From positions 2,604,001-2,668,000 of the forward strand of contig NZ_SAUN01000001.1 in NCBI RefSeq assembly GCF_004011505.1: DNA of 64,000 nt, written 5' to 3'. This document shows, piece after piece, positions 1 through 8,290 of the stretch. Every line of letters starts with the position of its first letter. The first letter of the stretch is position 1. Position numbers and translations under genes: made by a program. Origin of the DNA: Nonomuraea polychroma (lineage in GTDB: Bacteria; Actinomycetota; Actinomycetes; Streptosporangiales; Streptosporangiaceae). Below the pieces are notes generated by a model. That model had not been told where the DNA came from and ran no database searches. It saw only the letters and a program-made list of their open reading frames with translations.

Positions 1-1698
1 GATCTGGGCTGAGTCATTCAGCATGCCCTCGATGTCGGCGCGGACGATGCTCTGGTAGGCGATGATGAAGCGCAGCTCGAACGGTATGCGCTCGGCCCGG
101 TCCGGCATCCGGTAGGTGAGCGTGGTCACGGCGTCACCCTCGAGGATCAGGCGGAAGGCGTGGGTGAACGTGCGCACCACAGCGGCCAGCCCGTCGCCGT
201 CCGGGCACAGTTCCTCGGTACGGCGGGCCAGCGCGAGCTGGTCGGGGTGGGACGCGCTGGCCCAGGTGTAGAAGCCCGCCAGGCTGAGCAGCGAGAGCTT
301 GGCGGGCAGGTCATCGATCGCCTCGGCGCCCTCGAGCAGCAGGCGGACGCCCTCCAGAGGCCGGCCCGCCTCGATTTCCAGCTTCGCTCTCACCTGGGCC
401 AGGCCGTGCAGCGCAGACTCGGCTCCCAGGCGCCGCGCCCTGTCGACCAGCTCACGAGCACGCTGCCACAGGCCTGCCTCGGCCGCCGCCTCGGCTGCGG
501 CCGTCCACCTGCGTGCGGCCTCGGCAGGATCGGCGGACAGCTCTGCCGCGCGTGCGTAGGCCGCCGACACCGTCGTCTGCCCACCGCGCTGCCGGGCGCG
601 CAGCGCCAGGCTCTCCATCCTCCCGGCCACCTCCTCGTCGGGCTGCAGGGTGACGGCCGCCAGGTGCCAGGCTCGCCGGTCGTCGCCGACGGTCTCGGCC
701 AGCGACCGGTGCGCGGCCATCCGGGCGGCGATGTCACAGACCAGCAGCACAGCGGTACGCACCAGCGGGTGATGGAAGGCCACGCCCCCTAAGCCCACCC
801 GGACCAGGCCGGCTCGCTCGGCTTCGGCGAAGTCGGCCAGCGATGCTCCGAGCAGGCCGACGGCGCGCGCGAGCACGTCGAGCTCGTCGTGGTGATCGAG
901 GGCCGCCACCAGCAAGCAGGAGCGGGTGGCGTCGGGCAGCGCCGCGATCCGGTCGCGGAAACCGGTCAGCACCCTGTCGGTCACCGGCTGCGCTGTACCG
1001 AGGGAGAAGGAAAGCGGGACGAAGGCGCCCTTGCGCTGCTCCGGGGTGAGCATGCGGGGCAGCTCGACCAGCGCCAGCGGGTTGCCCCCGGCTTCGGCCA
1101 CCAGCTGGTCGCGTACGACAGGCGGCAGATCCGCCGCCTGCTCGGCGAGAAGCTTCTGAGCGGCCTTGATGTCCAGCTTGCTCAGCCGCAGCTCGGGCAG
1201 ACCCCGCGTGGGGAACTCGCCCTCACGCGCGGCGAACAGGACGACGACGGGCTCGTCATGCAGGCGGCGTGCGGCGAACAGCAGCGCGTCGGCCGACTCA
1301 CCGTCCAGCCACTGCGCGTCGTCGACCAGGCACACTACCGGGCCTGTCGCCGACAGCTCCACAAGCAGGCTGAGCGTCGCCAGCCCGACAAGGAAGCGGT
1401 CTCCCCGGGTGGCGCCGCCGAGGCCGAGCGCGCCACGTAACGCCTCCGCCTGCTGCGGCGGAAGCGCCTCGATGTGATCGACGACCGGGCGCAGCAGCAG
1501 GTGCAAGGCAGCGAACGGCAGATCCGCCTCGGACTCGACCCCGGACACCCGCAGCACCCGCACCCGCGCGTTCGCCGCGGCGCACTCCAGAAGGGCCGAC
1601 TTGCCGATGCCCGCCTCGCCGCGCACCACCAGAGCGCCGCACCGGCCCTCCAGCAACTCGCCGATGACCGACTGCTCCGCCTGACGCCCGTACAACAT
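1..1698 (-). CDS. LuxR-family ATPase transcriptional regulator, 3' end outside window
   Basis: The frame is open from the ATG at 1698 to the window edge (566 codons, no stop), so the C-terminus is missing. The product begins MLYGRQAEQ and has a Walker A motif GEAGIGKS (residues 27-34) and a Walker B-like CLVDDAQWLD (about 123-132), followed by LVAEAGGNPLALVELP, typical of the AAA/STAND module of large MalT/LuxR-type (LAL) regulators. In that family a LuxR DNA-binding helix-turn-helix follows at the C-terminus; here it would lie beyond base 1. Such proteins are cytoplasmic activators of catabolic or secondary-metabolite genes. A GGAG ribosome site lies about five bases before the start. The gene follows the hydrolase on the same strand after 229 bases, which probably hold its own promoter. 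The ATPase assignment is firm; the missing HTH is assumed. Confidence 0.85.
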   Translation of the reverse strand, partial: MLYGRQAEQSVIGELLEGRCGALVVRGEAGIGKSALLECAAANARVRVLRVSGVESEADLPFAALHLLLRPVVDHIEALPPQQAEALRGALGLGGATRGDRFLVGLATLSLLVELSATGPVVCLVDDAQWLDGESADALLFAARRLHDEPVVVLFAAREGEFPTRGLPELRLSKLDIKAAQKLLAEQAADLPPVVRDQLVAEAGGNPLALVELPRMLTPEQRKGAFVPLSFSLGTAQPVTDRVLTGFRDRIAALPDATRSCLLVAALDHHDELDVLARAVGLLGASLADFAEAERAGLVRVGLGGVAFHHPLVRTAVLLVCDIAARMAAHRSLAETVGDDRRAWHLAAVTLQPDEEVAGRMESLALRARQRGGQTTVSAAYARAAELSADPAEAARRWTAAAEAAAEAGLWQRARELVDRARRLGAESALHGLAQVRAKLEIEAGRPLEGVRLLLEGAEAIDDLPAKLSLLSLAGFYTWASASHPDQLALARRTEELCPDGDGLAAVVRTFTHAFRLILEGDAVTTLTYRMPDRAERIPFELRFIIAYQSIVRADIEGMLNDSAQI

Positions 1699-1927
1699 GG
1701 CACTCCAAGAAAACGGTTGTCCGTAATTGTGACGTATGAGGTACGTAGCGCCTGCCGATGGCTACGCGCCGCGAGCCGGAAACCTCACGATCCGCCGTCG
1801 GTCGGTCGTGCGGGCAGGGCGGCAGGAGCAGCTCGAAGCAGCCCGCGCGAGCAGGATCATCCGGATCAGCTTCAGCCGGGTCGGCAACCGCCGGCGATCC
1901 GGCGCGCGCCCTCGCGGACGGCGGATG

Positions 1928-2827
1928 TCAACTCGCGGGAAGGTGGCGCCGAAGGAAGGCGATTTGGTCGGTGAGCACGTGTTCCCTGGTCTCGGGGTCG
2001 TTGTAGAAGCTGAAATGAGTGCCAGGGTAGATCCGCAGCTCACCGTGCGGCGCGCGATCGGCCAGTGCTCGTGTCGTTTCTTGCGGCGTCTCCCGGTCAT
2101 CGGCGGCTATGCAGACGAGTAGCGGCATGCTCAGCCGCTCGGCCGCATCGCCTGGCCGGTAGCGCGCCATGTCGAGGAACGCCCTGGGAGCCACGCTGTT
2201 GCGCCAGAGGGTGGTGCCGTGCTCGCCGGTGAGGGTCCTGATGTGCTGGTCCGCTTCTGCGGTGGCGGTGACGGCGAGCTCGCCCGGCTTTCCCACCATG
2301 GGGATGTAGTAGGGCGACAGGCCGAGCTTGCCGCGTACGGCGTCCCAGAGGATGGCGGCCTGGAGGCGGAGGGTCTGCCCCACGGAGCGGCCCTCGACTC
2401 TTTTGGGGAATCCGTTGAACGGGATCTGCGCGACCACGGCGACGATCGCGGGATCGTCGGCTGCCACGGACACGGCGTGGCCTCCACCGAGTGAATTGCC
2501 CCAGATCATCACCTGGCCGGGGTCGACGTGCTCATGGCCGCGGGCGAAGGCGACAGCGGCGCGCAGGTCGTCCTGCTGGCCCTCGATGTCGACGAGCTGC
2601 CGCGGCTCACCGTCGCTCTCGCCGAAATTGCGATAGTCGAACACCAAGGCCGCAATCCCTTCAGCGGCGAACCGCTCGGCGTACGGGAACAGGCGGTCCA
2701 TCGTCCCGCTGAACCCGTGGCAGAGCACCACGCACGGCATCCGTCCTGGACGGCCGGCGGGCAGGTAAAGATAGCCTGCGCAGCGGGTGCCTGCCGAAGA
2801 GAAGGACACCTTGACTCGTTCAAACAT
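1928..2827 (-). CDS. alpha/beta hydrolase (dienelactone hydrolase/peptidase S9-like)
   Basis: A 299-residue cytoplasmic alpha/beta-hydrolase. After an N-terminal beta-rich section it shows the oxyanion strand VVLCHGFSGT, the nucleophile elbow GNSLGGG (catalytic Ser), an acid in CIAADDRE and a histidine in PGTHFSFY near the C-terminus, so the Ser-Asp-His triad looks complete. The substrate is unknown; the family hydrolyses esters, amides or thioesters. I chose ATG 2827 because GGGGTG lies about eight bases upstream; a GTG at 2836 would add three residues. It diverges from a TetR gene, and the 83-base gap holds paired repeats that overlap its probable promoter, so it is very likely the regulator's target. 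Confidence 0.85.
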   Translation of the reverse strand: MFERVKVSFSSAGTRCAGYLYLPAGRPGRMPCVVLCHGFSGTMDRLFPYAERFAAEGIAALVFDYRNFGESDGEPRQLVDIEGQQDDLRAAVAFARGHEHVDPGQVMIWGNSLGGGHAVSVAADDPAIVAVVAQIPFNGFPKRVEGRSVGQTLRLQAAILWDAVRGKLGLSPYYIPMVGKPGELAVTATAEADQHIRTLTGEHGTTLWRNSVAPRAFLDMARYRPGDAAERLSMPLLVCIAADDRETPQETTRALADRAPHGELRIYPGTHFSFYNDPETREHVLTDQIAFLRRHLPAS

Positions 2828-2850
2828 CCCGATCACCCCAAGGCATAAAT

Positions 2851-2896
2851 TGACCCTGGGTAAGTAGCGTAGCCGATCACCTGACCAAAGGTAAGT
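2851..2896. promoter_or_regulatory. Twin TetR operators and hydrolase promoter
   Basis: Two copies of TGACC-N3-GGTAAGT occur at 2851-2865 and 2882-2896, 31 bases apart (three helical turns). Each is also an imperfect palindrome, TGACC-N3-GGTAA. On the minus strand TTACCT (2894-2889), a 17-base spacer and TACGCT (2871-2866) form a plausible -35/-10 for the hydrolase gene, so the upstream operator covers its -35. Binding by the adjacent TetR protein is inferred from position and symmetry. Confidence 0.6.
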
Positions 2897-2910
2897 CCTA
2901 GAGGAGTGTT

Positions 2911-3645
2911 ATGAGCGCTACTGACTCCGCCGAGGCGACCCCCCAGCGGATCCTCGCGGCCGCTCGCACGCTGTTCGCCACCGGCGGCTACCGCGCCACG
3001 TCCATGCAGGCCATCGCGGATCGGGTGGGCATCACCAAGGCTGCCCTCTACTACCACTTCGCCTCCAAGGACGAGATCCTGCACCGCCTTACCCTGCCCC
3101 TGCTGGACGAGCTCGAAGGGGCGCTCTCCGAGGCGGAGTCGCACGGCGATCCGGAGACCGTGCGCTGGCGGGCGATCGAGGGCTACGTCGACGTCCACCT
3201 ACGCCACCGGGAGACGCTCACCATGCTGGTCAAGGACATGACGCTGCTGGTCCAAGCGCCGGTGGCGGATCGGTTCCGCGCTGCGATCGCGCTGGCGAAC
3301 GACCTGGTCGCCGGCCCGGAGCGCGGCCTCGAACATCGTGTGCGCGCCTCGCAGGTGGTGGCGGGCCTGGCCGACCCTGTCGTGCTCTTCCGCGACGTGC
3401 CCGCCGACCGGCTCAAGCAGCTCATCCTTGACGGAGCCAGGGCCCTCCTCGGATCCGGGGCACTCCCGCCCCCCTCCCGCGGGCGAGCGCGCGGACGGAG
3501 CGGCGGCCGCCCTGCCGCCCTCAGTGAGGAGCAAGCGGCCCATGCCAGGCGCATGTACGCGTCAGGGCATGGCGTCGAGGAGATCGCCCGCCGCTTCGAC
3601 GTCTCCCGCGCGACGATCTATCGCTGTCTCAAAAACGAGATTTAG
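2911..3645 (+). CDS. TetR-family regulator with extra C-terminal resolvase-type HTH
   Basis: A 244-residue regulator with GAGGAG before the ATG. Residues about 10-58 are a standard TetR DNA-binding domain (ILAAARTLFATGGYRATSM, then ITKAALYYHF). A helical ligand-binding region runs to about 180. After a basic linker (RGRARGRSGGRP), residues about 195-244 form a second helix-turn-helix (LSEEQAAHARRMYASGHGVEEIA, RFDVSRATIYRCL) of the HTH_7 kind found at the end of Hin/resolvase recombinases. TetR proteins usually end near 190-210 residues, so this is a two-HTH architecture. It probably represses the divergent hydrolase and itself through the repeats between them. Confidence 0.88.
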   Translation: MSATDSAEATPQRILAAARTLFATGGYRATSMQAIADRVGITKAALYYHFASKDEILHRLTLPLLDELEGALSEAESHGDPETVRWRAIEGYVDVHLRHRETLTMLVKDMTLLVQAPVADRFRAAIALANDLVAGPERGLEHRVRASQVVAGLADPVVLFRDVPADRLKQLILDGARALLGSGALPPPSRGRARGRSGGRPAALSEEQAAHARRMYASGHGVEEIARRFDVSRATIYRCLKNEI

Positions 3646-4027
3646 AGATTTTGATTTCGAAACTAGGTGATCGGCGAACGCCTCGGGCCGCCACCGACGA
3701 GCAACTCGACGCCCCTCAGCTCCCCGCTGACCGGAGTGGACCTTCGTCCGCATCACCCTCGGCGTTCCCGAGATGGACACCCGGTCCCTCATCCAGGCCC
3801 CTCATCGCGGCGTTCCTGCCGTCAGAGGGTAGGAGTGAACGTAAGGCACCTCCCTGGTCCGTCCCGGCGGGGGAGAGGCCGACAGTCGGCGGGAGCACCG
3901 CTGAAAACCAGGCCAGCGGCGCAGCGGGCAGGATCGCACATCGGAAACGTGCTTTCTGTGACTGGTTGGATGAGGACGGCTGCTGTCCTCATCCAACCGG
4001 CTGTCTCGGATAAACGAGCACACTTGC
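3646..4027. other. Non-coding stretch between convergent genes
   Basis: These 382 bases separate a rightward regulator and a leftward small gene. No frame has recognisable protein motifs. The only clear structure is the hairpin listed at 3964-3998. Confidence 0.5.
3964..3998. terminator. Bidirectional hairpin terminator
   Basis: A perfect 14-base inverted repeat (GGTTGGATGAGGAC and its complement) with a 7-base loop sits just past the stop of the leftward SnoaL-like gene and about 320 bases past the TetR stop. No T-run follows, as is common in actinomycete terminators. Its place between convergent genes supports a role in both directions. Confidence 0.7.
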
Positions 4028-4456
4028 TCACATGTCTGGCGGGAACCAAGCTTGAAGGTTCTCCGGATTAATCGGCAGAGAGATGTGTTCGTGGGTGATC
4101 AGCCACGTGCCGCTCATCCGTCGGCAGCAAACGGTCGATCGTGCCCATATCGCGCTCTTAACCCCGTTTGTGCGCTTCCCGGTGTCCAGGTGAAGCATGT
4201 GCGCGAAGGCGACATCTTCGCTTATCGCAATGGCGAGGTCGTGCGTTTTCAGGCTGATGGGCCCGTCGTATCCATCGAACCACCGCACAAAGTTGCGGCG
4301 GACTTCTTCGGTCCCGATGAACTGGAGAGGGGGTACGACATCGTAGTAAACGATGTCGGAAGAATAGAGTGACATGAGTGCATTGATGTCCTTTTCCTGG
4401 CTGGCATCGACTCGACTCTCCAAGAGCGCTCTAACTTCGGAATCGTTCGAAGTCAT
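4028..4456 (-). CDS. SnoaL-like / NTF2-fold polyketide cyclase-type protein
   Basis: A 142-residue single-domain protein resembling the SnoaL/SgcJ (DUF4440) group: N-terminal helix with VRALLESRVDASQEKDI, then LMSLYSSDIVYYDVVPP, a mid-domain WFDGYDGP and a late TWLITHEHIS strand. The family is a cone-shaped fold used by cyclases, isomerases and small binding proteins; function here is unknown. ATG 4456 is chosen because GGAGG lies five bases before it; an in-frame ATG at 4468 lies within that ribosome site. Base composition is visibly less GC-rich than the neighbours and an IS relic lies upstream, which suggests acquisition by transfer. Confidence 0.75.
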   Translation of the reverse strand: MTSNDSEVRALLESRVDASQEKDINALMSLYSSDIVYYDVVPPLQFIGTEEVRRNFVRWFDGYDGPISLKTHDLAIAISEDVAFAHMLHLDTGKRTNGVKSAIWARSTVCCRRMSGTWLITHEHISLPINPENLQAWFPPDM

Positions 4457-4557
4457 TGCATCCTCCATTCAACAATTTCTGACCGCAGAGCGGCCTTTGT
4501 GGTTCCAGTAGTCCCGACGACGCAGCCCTGCAGAATGTGAGGTGCCACGCTGGATCA

Positions 4558-4797
4558 GGCGGTGCGGCCGGCCTTGAGGGCGGCCGCGATGTCGACGACG
4601 CGGCGGGCCTGGTGACGTGCCGCCGCCCAGGTCACCGTCGAGCCCTTCCTGCTTGAGGATCTTCCAGACAGTGGAGGGCGCGACTGTGATGCCGAGCGTG
4701 GCGAGCTCTTCGTGCACCCGCCGATATCCCCAGCCCGGGTTCTCCCGGAGCAGGTGCAGGATGAGAGCGCGGATGGAACGGACCGTGGGTGGACGTC
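4558..4797 (-). pseudogene. IS3/IS481-type transposase relic
   Basis: Reading leftward from 4797 the frame gives ALILHLLRENPGWGYRRVH, then EELATLGITVAPSTVWKIL and KQEGLD, the HTH_21 region that precedes the integrase core in IS3/IS481-type transposases. After KQEGLD the match moves to another frame (STVTWAAARHQARR, like the family's SVTWAAFLRSQA) and then stops. No catalytic DDE core or terminal repeats remain, so this is a dead fragment of about 80 codons. Confidence 0.75.
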
Positions 4798-5160
4798 CAG
4801 GTCGCTTCGGCCGGCAGTTACGGGAGCCTGGTCATCGCCGGCTCCACTGTGCAGGAGCAGGTGGCGAACCTGCACGAACTCATCGCCATCGCGCACGCCA
4901 AGGGGTTCCAGGTCGGTACGCACGCCACCGGGGACGTCACCATCGACGCGGTCGTCGCGGGATACGTGAAGGCGATGGGACGGCGTGGCGGGGACCCGCG
5001 CCACGCCGTCATCCACGGTGACCTCACTCCCGAGGCGACGTTGCGGACGATGGCCCCGCCGCGGCATCGGCGTGAACATGAACGCGACGATCAAGTATCT
5101 GCTGGGCCGCACACTCGATCCCGTCCTCGGCACCGCCCGCACTGCCCAGCTCGGCGGTCG
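4790..5160 (+). pseudogene. Amidohydrolase (YtcJ-like) fragment, frameshifted
   Basis: The plus strand carries an internal piece of a metal-dependent amidohydrolase: VQEQVANLHELIAIAHAKG, FQVGTHATGDVTIDAVVAGY and HAVIHGDLTPEATLRTMA. The HATGD and VIH motifs match metal-binding or substrate strands of the YtcJ/amidohydrolase_3 type. After LRTMA the reading shifts one frame into GIGVNMNATIKYLLGRTLDP. Both the N-terminal HxH site and the C-terminus are missing. Its left edge abuts the transposase relic, so an insertion event probably truncated it. Confidence 0.65.
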
Positions 5161-5260
5161 AGGTCACCGCCAGCTCGAGCTCGCAAGCGCGGGGCGATCA
5201 TGGGACGGAGCAGTTTTGGGCACGGTCCGCTCACCTGCCCACGCCAACGCCTCGCGTGGT

Positions 5261-5643
5261 TCAGGCAGTGTCGTCAGCGTGTACGGCTGCTGCCGTAGCG
5301 GAACGGCGGCGTGTGTCGACCGCAGGTGCCAGGAAGGCGACGGAGGCGACGAAGGCGAGCACCACCAGCATGGCTGAGCGCAGGCCCCAGTGCTCGCCGA
5401 GGAAGCCGAGGCCGGGTGGGCCGACGAGGAAGGCGACGTAGCCGATGGTGGCCACCAGGCTGACGCGGGCGGTCTGTTCCGGTCCGGTTTCTCCCGCGGC
5501 CGGCAGCGCGACGGGGAAGCCCAGTGATGCACCGAGTCCTCAGACCAGAACAGCCGCTCCGGCCGGCACGGCGTTGTCCGAGAAGATCATCAGGATCAGG
5601 CCCAGCGCTCCCGAGACGGCGCTGGACGAGCGGTCCGGCCCGT
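5261..5643 (-). pseudogene. MFS transporter C-terminal fragment with nonsense codon
   Basis: The minus strand encodes the last helices of a major facilitator carrier: ALGLILMIFSDNAVPAG, a stop, [37 protein letters not shown] and [19 protein letters not shown]. The internal stop at 5540-5542 is TGA where related carriers read TGG in LVWGLGASLG, a single-base nonsense change. The N-terminal half is absent. It is unrelated in strand and frame to the intact MFS gene downstream. Confidence 0.75.
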
Positions 5644-5713
5644 GGTCGTCCGTGAACGCGCTTCCTCCTGAGCCTCGTGCTCACACGCCCACGTAGTCCC
5701 GACGGTGGCATGG

Positions 5714-5754
5714 GGCCGGTCGTCTTGGGTGGAAGCCCAGGGAGACCGGCCTTT
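5714..5754 (+). terminator. Hairpin with short T tail upstream of MFS gene
   Basis: GGCCGGTC (5714-5721) pairs with GACCGGCC (5744-5751), with an inner CTTGGG/CCCAG extension, and TTT follows directly. It may be an old terminator of a degraded gene or an attenuator in the long leader of the efflux gene that starts at 5915. Confidence 0.45.
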
Positions 5755-5914
5755 CCATACTCGCCGAGTCCAAGCGACGGCTGAACCGGAGACCTCGCGG
5801 GCTCACCAGACGTCGTCACGGCGACGGTTGCGTCTGAAACGTGCCAGTGCCTGCTGCTTCATCCCTGCTTGGCTGAGTGCCTGCACGCCACGCGCACCTG
5901 CCCGAACGGAAACC

Positions 5915-7129
5915 ATGTCAGCCACCACGCTCACCCGGCCACGCTCGCCCCTCATCAACTGGCTCGCGGTCACGTCGCTCATGCTGGGCATCTTCGCCAT
6001 CGTCACCAGCGAAATCCTGCCCATCGGCCTGCTGACGGCCATCGGCGCCGACTTCGGAATCTCCGACGGCATCACAGGGCTGACCATGACCCTGCCCGGC
6101 ATCGTCGCCGCGATCGCCGCACCCGCCGTCACACTGACCACCGCGCGCCTGGACCGCCGCGTGATGCTGGGCGTCCTCATGGCGGTGCTCGCCGTGGCCG
6201 ACGTGCTGGCTGCCGTGGCGACCTCCTACTGGGTCATGCTGATCTCCAGGGTGCTGGTCGGCCTCACGATCGGCGGCTTCTGGTCCATCGGGGCCGGGCT
6301 GGCCGGCCGTCTCATGCCGCCGCACGCCGTCGGCACCGCCACCGCTGTGATCTTCTCCGCCGTGCCGCTGGGCTCCGTGCTCGGCGTACCGGCCGGAACC
6401 CTCATCGGCCAGCTCGCCGGCTGGCGAACCGCCTTCCTGGTCCTCGCCGCGCTGGCCGCCCTGGTCCTGGTAGCTCTGCTGATGCTGTTGCCGCCGCTGC
6501 CCGCTCACCAGGTCACCAGCCCTCGCGTCCTGCTCGGCCTGCTGCGTACCCGGGGCGCCAAAACCGCCCTGCTGGCTACCTTTCTCATCGTCTTGGCCCA
6601 TTTCGGCACCTACACCTACGTCACGCCCTTCCTCCAGGACGTCACCGGCCTGCATCCCGCCGCCGTCAGCGCCGTCCTGCTGGCGTACGGCATCGCAGGA
6701 ATCGCCGGCAACTTCCTGGCCGGCAAGGCCGCTGCCACGCGCCTGCGAGCCGTCTTCGCTACCTGCGGCGGCCTGATCGCGGCCACCACCCTGCTGCTGC
6801 CCTCGGTCGGCGGCACAACCATCGGGGCCTTGGTGTTGCTCGTGGTCTGGGGCCTGGCCTATGGAGGCGTGCCCGTCTGCTCGCAGGCATCGTTCATCAC
6901 CGCCGCCCCTCACGCGCCCGAAGCCGCCACGGTCGTCTTCACCTCCTCCTTCCAGGCGACCTTCGCTCTCGGCGCGTTCCTCGGCGGCCGCGTCGTCGAC
7001 GCTTTCTCGGTCTCCACCGTGATGATCTGCGGAGGGCTGGCCGCGCTGCTCATGGCCGCCTCCCTATGGTCATCCAGCCTTGCATCCCCGCAGCGTGAAC
7101 ATCGGACCCGCAGAGCACCCTCGTCATAG
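5915..7129 (+). CDS. MFS drug-efflux transporter (DHA1, CmlA/AraJ-like)
   Basis: A 404-residue, roughly 12-helix inner-membrane antiporter. It begins MSATTLTRPRSP followed by helix 1 (LAVTSLMLGIFAIVTSEILP), whose FxxVTSEILPIGLL signature is typical of the CmlA/AraJ/YdhP drug:H+ and sugar-efflux DHA1 group. Helix 4-5 shows RVLVGLTIGGFWSI and GVPAGTLIGQ, the antiporter-type glycine/proline-rich motif. The open frame extends 70 codons upstream, but that section has no helices or homology, so the ATG at 5915 is preferred. The substrate cannot be told from sequence. A hairpin lies about 160 bases upstream. Confidence 0.85.
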   Translation: MSATTLTRPRSPLINWLAVTSLMLGIFAIVTSEILPIGLLTAIGADFGISDGITGLTMTLPGIVAAIAAPAVTLTTARLDRRVMLGVLMAVLAVADVLAAVATSYWVMLISRVLVGLTIGGFWSIGAGLAGRLMPPHAVGTATAVIFSAVPLGSVLGVPAGTLIGQLAGWRTAFLVLAALAALVLVALLMLLPPLPAHQVTSPRVLLGLLRTRGAKTALLATFLIVLAHFGTYTYVTPFLQDVTGLHPAAVSAVLLAYGIAGIAGNFLAGKAAATRLRAVFATCGGLIAATTLLLPSVGGTTIGALVLLVVWGLAYGGVPVCSQASFITAAPHAPEAATVVFTSSFQATFALGAFLGGRVVDAFSVSTVMICGGLAALLMAASLWSSSLASPQREHRTRRAPSS

Positions 7130-7156
7130 CCAGGTACCGTCCCCGAGAGGTCACCC

Positions 7157-7375
7157 ATGCCGGATCTTGACGGCCCGACCGCCACGTTCCAGGAGTTCGA
7201 CCGCGACGGGGACGGATACATCACGCGCGAGGAGTTCGCGCTCGCCATGAACGCGCGCGGCGAGGAAGTCACCGCCGCCGAGCTCGACTCGATCTTCAAG
7301 GCCTCGGACGAGCACGATGGGGATGTGGACGGGCGCATCTCGCTGACGGAGTTCCTGGTGGCCTGGAAGAAGTGA
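7157..7375 (+). CDS. Small two-EF-hand calcium-binding protein
   Basis: A 72-residue cytoplasmic protein made almost only of two EF-hands. Loop 1 is DRDGDGYITREE and loop 2 is DGDVDGRISLTE; both have acidic residues at positions 1, 3, 5 and 12 and Gly at 6, so both should bind Ca2+. Similar small calmodulin-like proteins are widespread in actinomycetes, where most have no defined partner. GAGAGG precedes the ATG. It follows the MFS gene by 27 bases on the same strand and may be co-transcribed with it. Confidence 0.88.
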   Translation: MPDLDGPTATFQEFDRDGDGYITREEFALAMNARGEEVTAAELDSIFKASDEHDGDVDGRISLTEFLVAWKK

Positions 7376-7489
7376 CGGCGCGCGTGCGCGCTCGTTACCC
7401 CGAAACTCCCGGGGCGGGCCCTAGCCTTTGGCCACGTAAAGGCGGCCCGTCGACCTACGGAACCCGGGCCGGCAGGGCGCGGCGGGGTC

Positions 7490-7915
7490 TAGCCACGTTC
7501 AGCGGTGCAGCCCTGATGATGGCCCTCGGGCCGCTCTGGTCGATGCTGGTGGCCTGACGGCTGGGCCGAGGGCCTCGGAGCGGCTCTGATGATTCCGTCA
7601 GCACTGGCGCTACTGCTGAGCCACGATGATGAGCGGCGCCGTCGCCGTGCCGTGGCGCTGTGGGATCGGCCACTGGTGCGGGTGGACTGGTCATGCATGC
7701 CTTGGGTGGACTGATGGTGGACGCCTATGGCTGGCGAGTGCTGTATCTGCCCTCGGACTGGCCGCCACGGCGCTGTTGCTGCTGGTCGCGGTCCTCTCCC
7801 CGGACGGACACCGCACCGGATGACGGCCGACTTGGTCGGGATGCCGCTGCTCCCGTCAGCGATCGCGGCACTGGTGCTGCTCCTTACCTATGCGGTGGAG
7901 GGTGGGGGTGATCAG
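7490..7915 (+). pseudogene. MFS transporter (EmrB/QacA-like) relic, several frameshifts
   Basis: Pieces of a drug-resistance MFS protein can be read by changing frame: EGLGAALMIPSALALLLSHD, then GSATGAGGLVMHALGGLMVD, AYGWRVLYLP, LGLAATALLLLVAVLSPDG and a final hydrophobic piece. These match transmembrane helices 4-7 of EmrB/QacA carriers. At least three frame changes make it non-functional, and both ends are missing. Confidence 0.65.
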
Positions 7916-8290
7916 TCAGGCGAGTTCCGCTTGGAACATCCAGTAGTGCTTTTCGAAGACCGCGGGCCGCCGCCAACAGCGCGTCCTGCGAACCGGGCCG
8001 GCGTCGGCCGTGGCGGAGATCGCGCTGCGCGGCGTGGCATGACGGCGGCCAGGGTGTCACAGAAGAACTTGACGACATCCCGATCGTTGAGCGGGCCGAG
8101 CGGCACGACAGGCAGGCGGTCGCTGGTGGCCACGGTGGCCGCGCGCCCGTCCGGGACGCCGCCGATGGTGAGCGCCCGTTCCGCGATCACGTCGGACCGC
8201 TCTCGGGCCGCGTCGGCCGGCTCGTCGAGCTGCCGGTGCAAAGGTGAGGAAGGACGGCCCGAGGAGGTTCCCGTGGGCCTGCTGGGCTAA
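7916..8290 (-). pseudogene. Dps/ferritin-like protein relic, frameshifted
   Basis: Reading leftward from the end of the GntR gene gives LAQQAHGNLLGPSF, then after a frameshift LHRQLDEPADAARERSDVIA, ERALTIGGVPDGRAATVA and LPVVPLGPLNDRDVVKFF, the core of Dps-family miniferritins (compare HWNLLGPNF and the LGGxPDGR turn). A C-terminal-like piece appears in a third frame. The first metal-ligand helix is missing. The relic starts on top of the GntR stop codon, so that gene's end marks a recombination joint. Confidence 0.65.
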
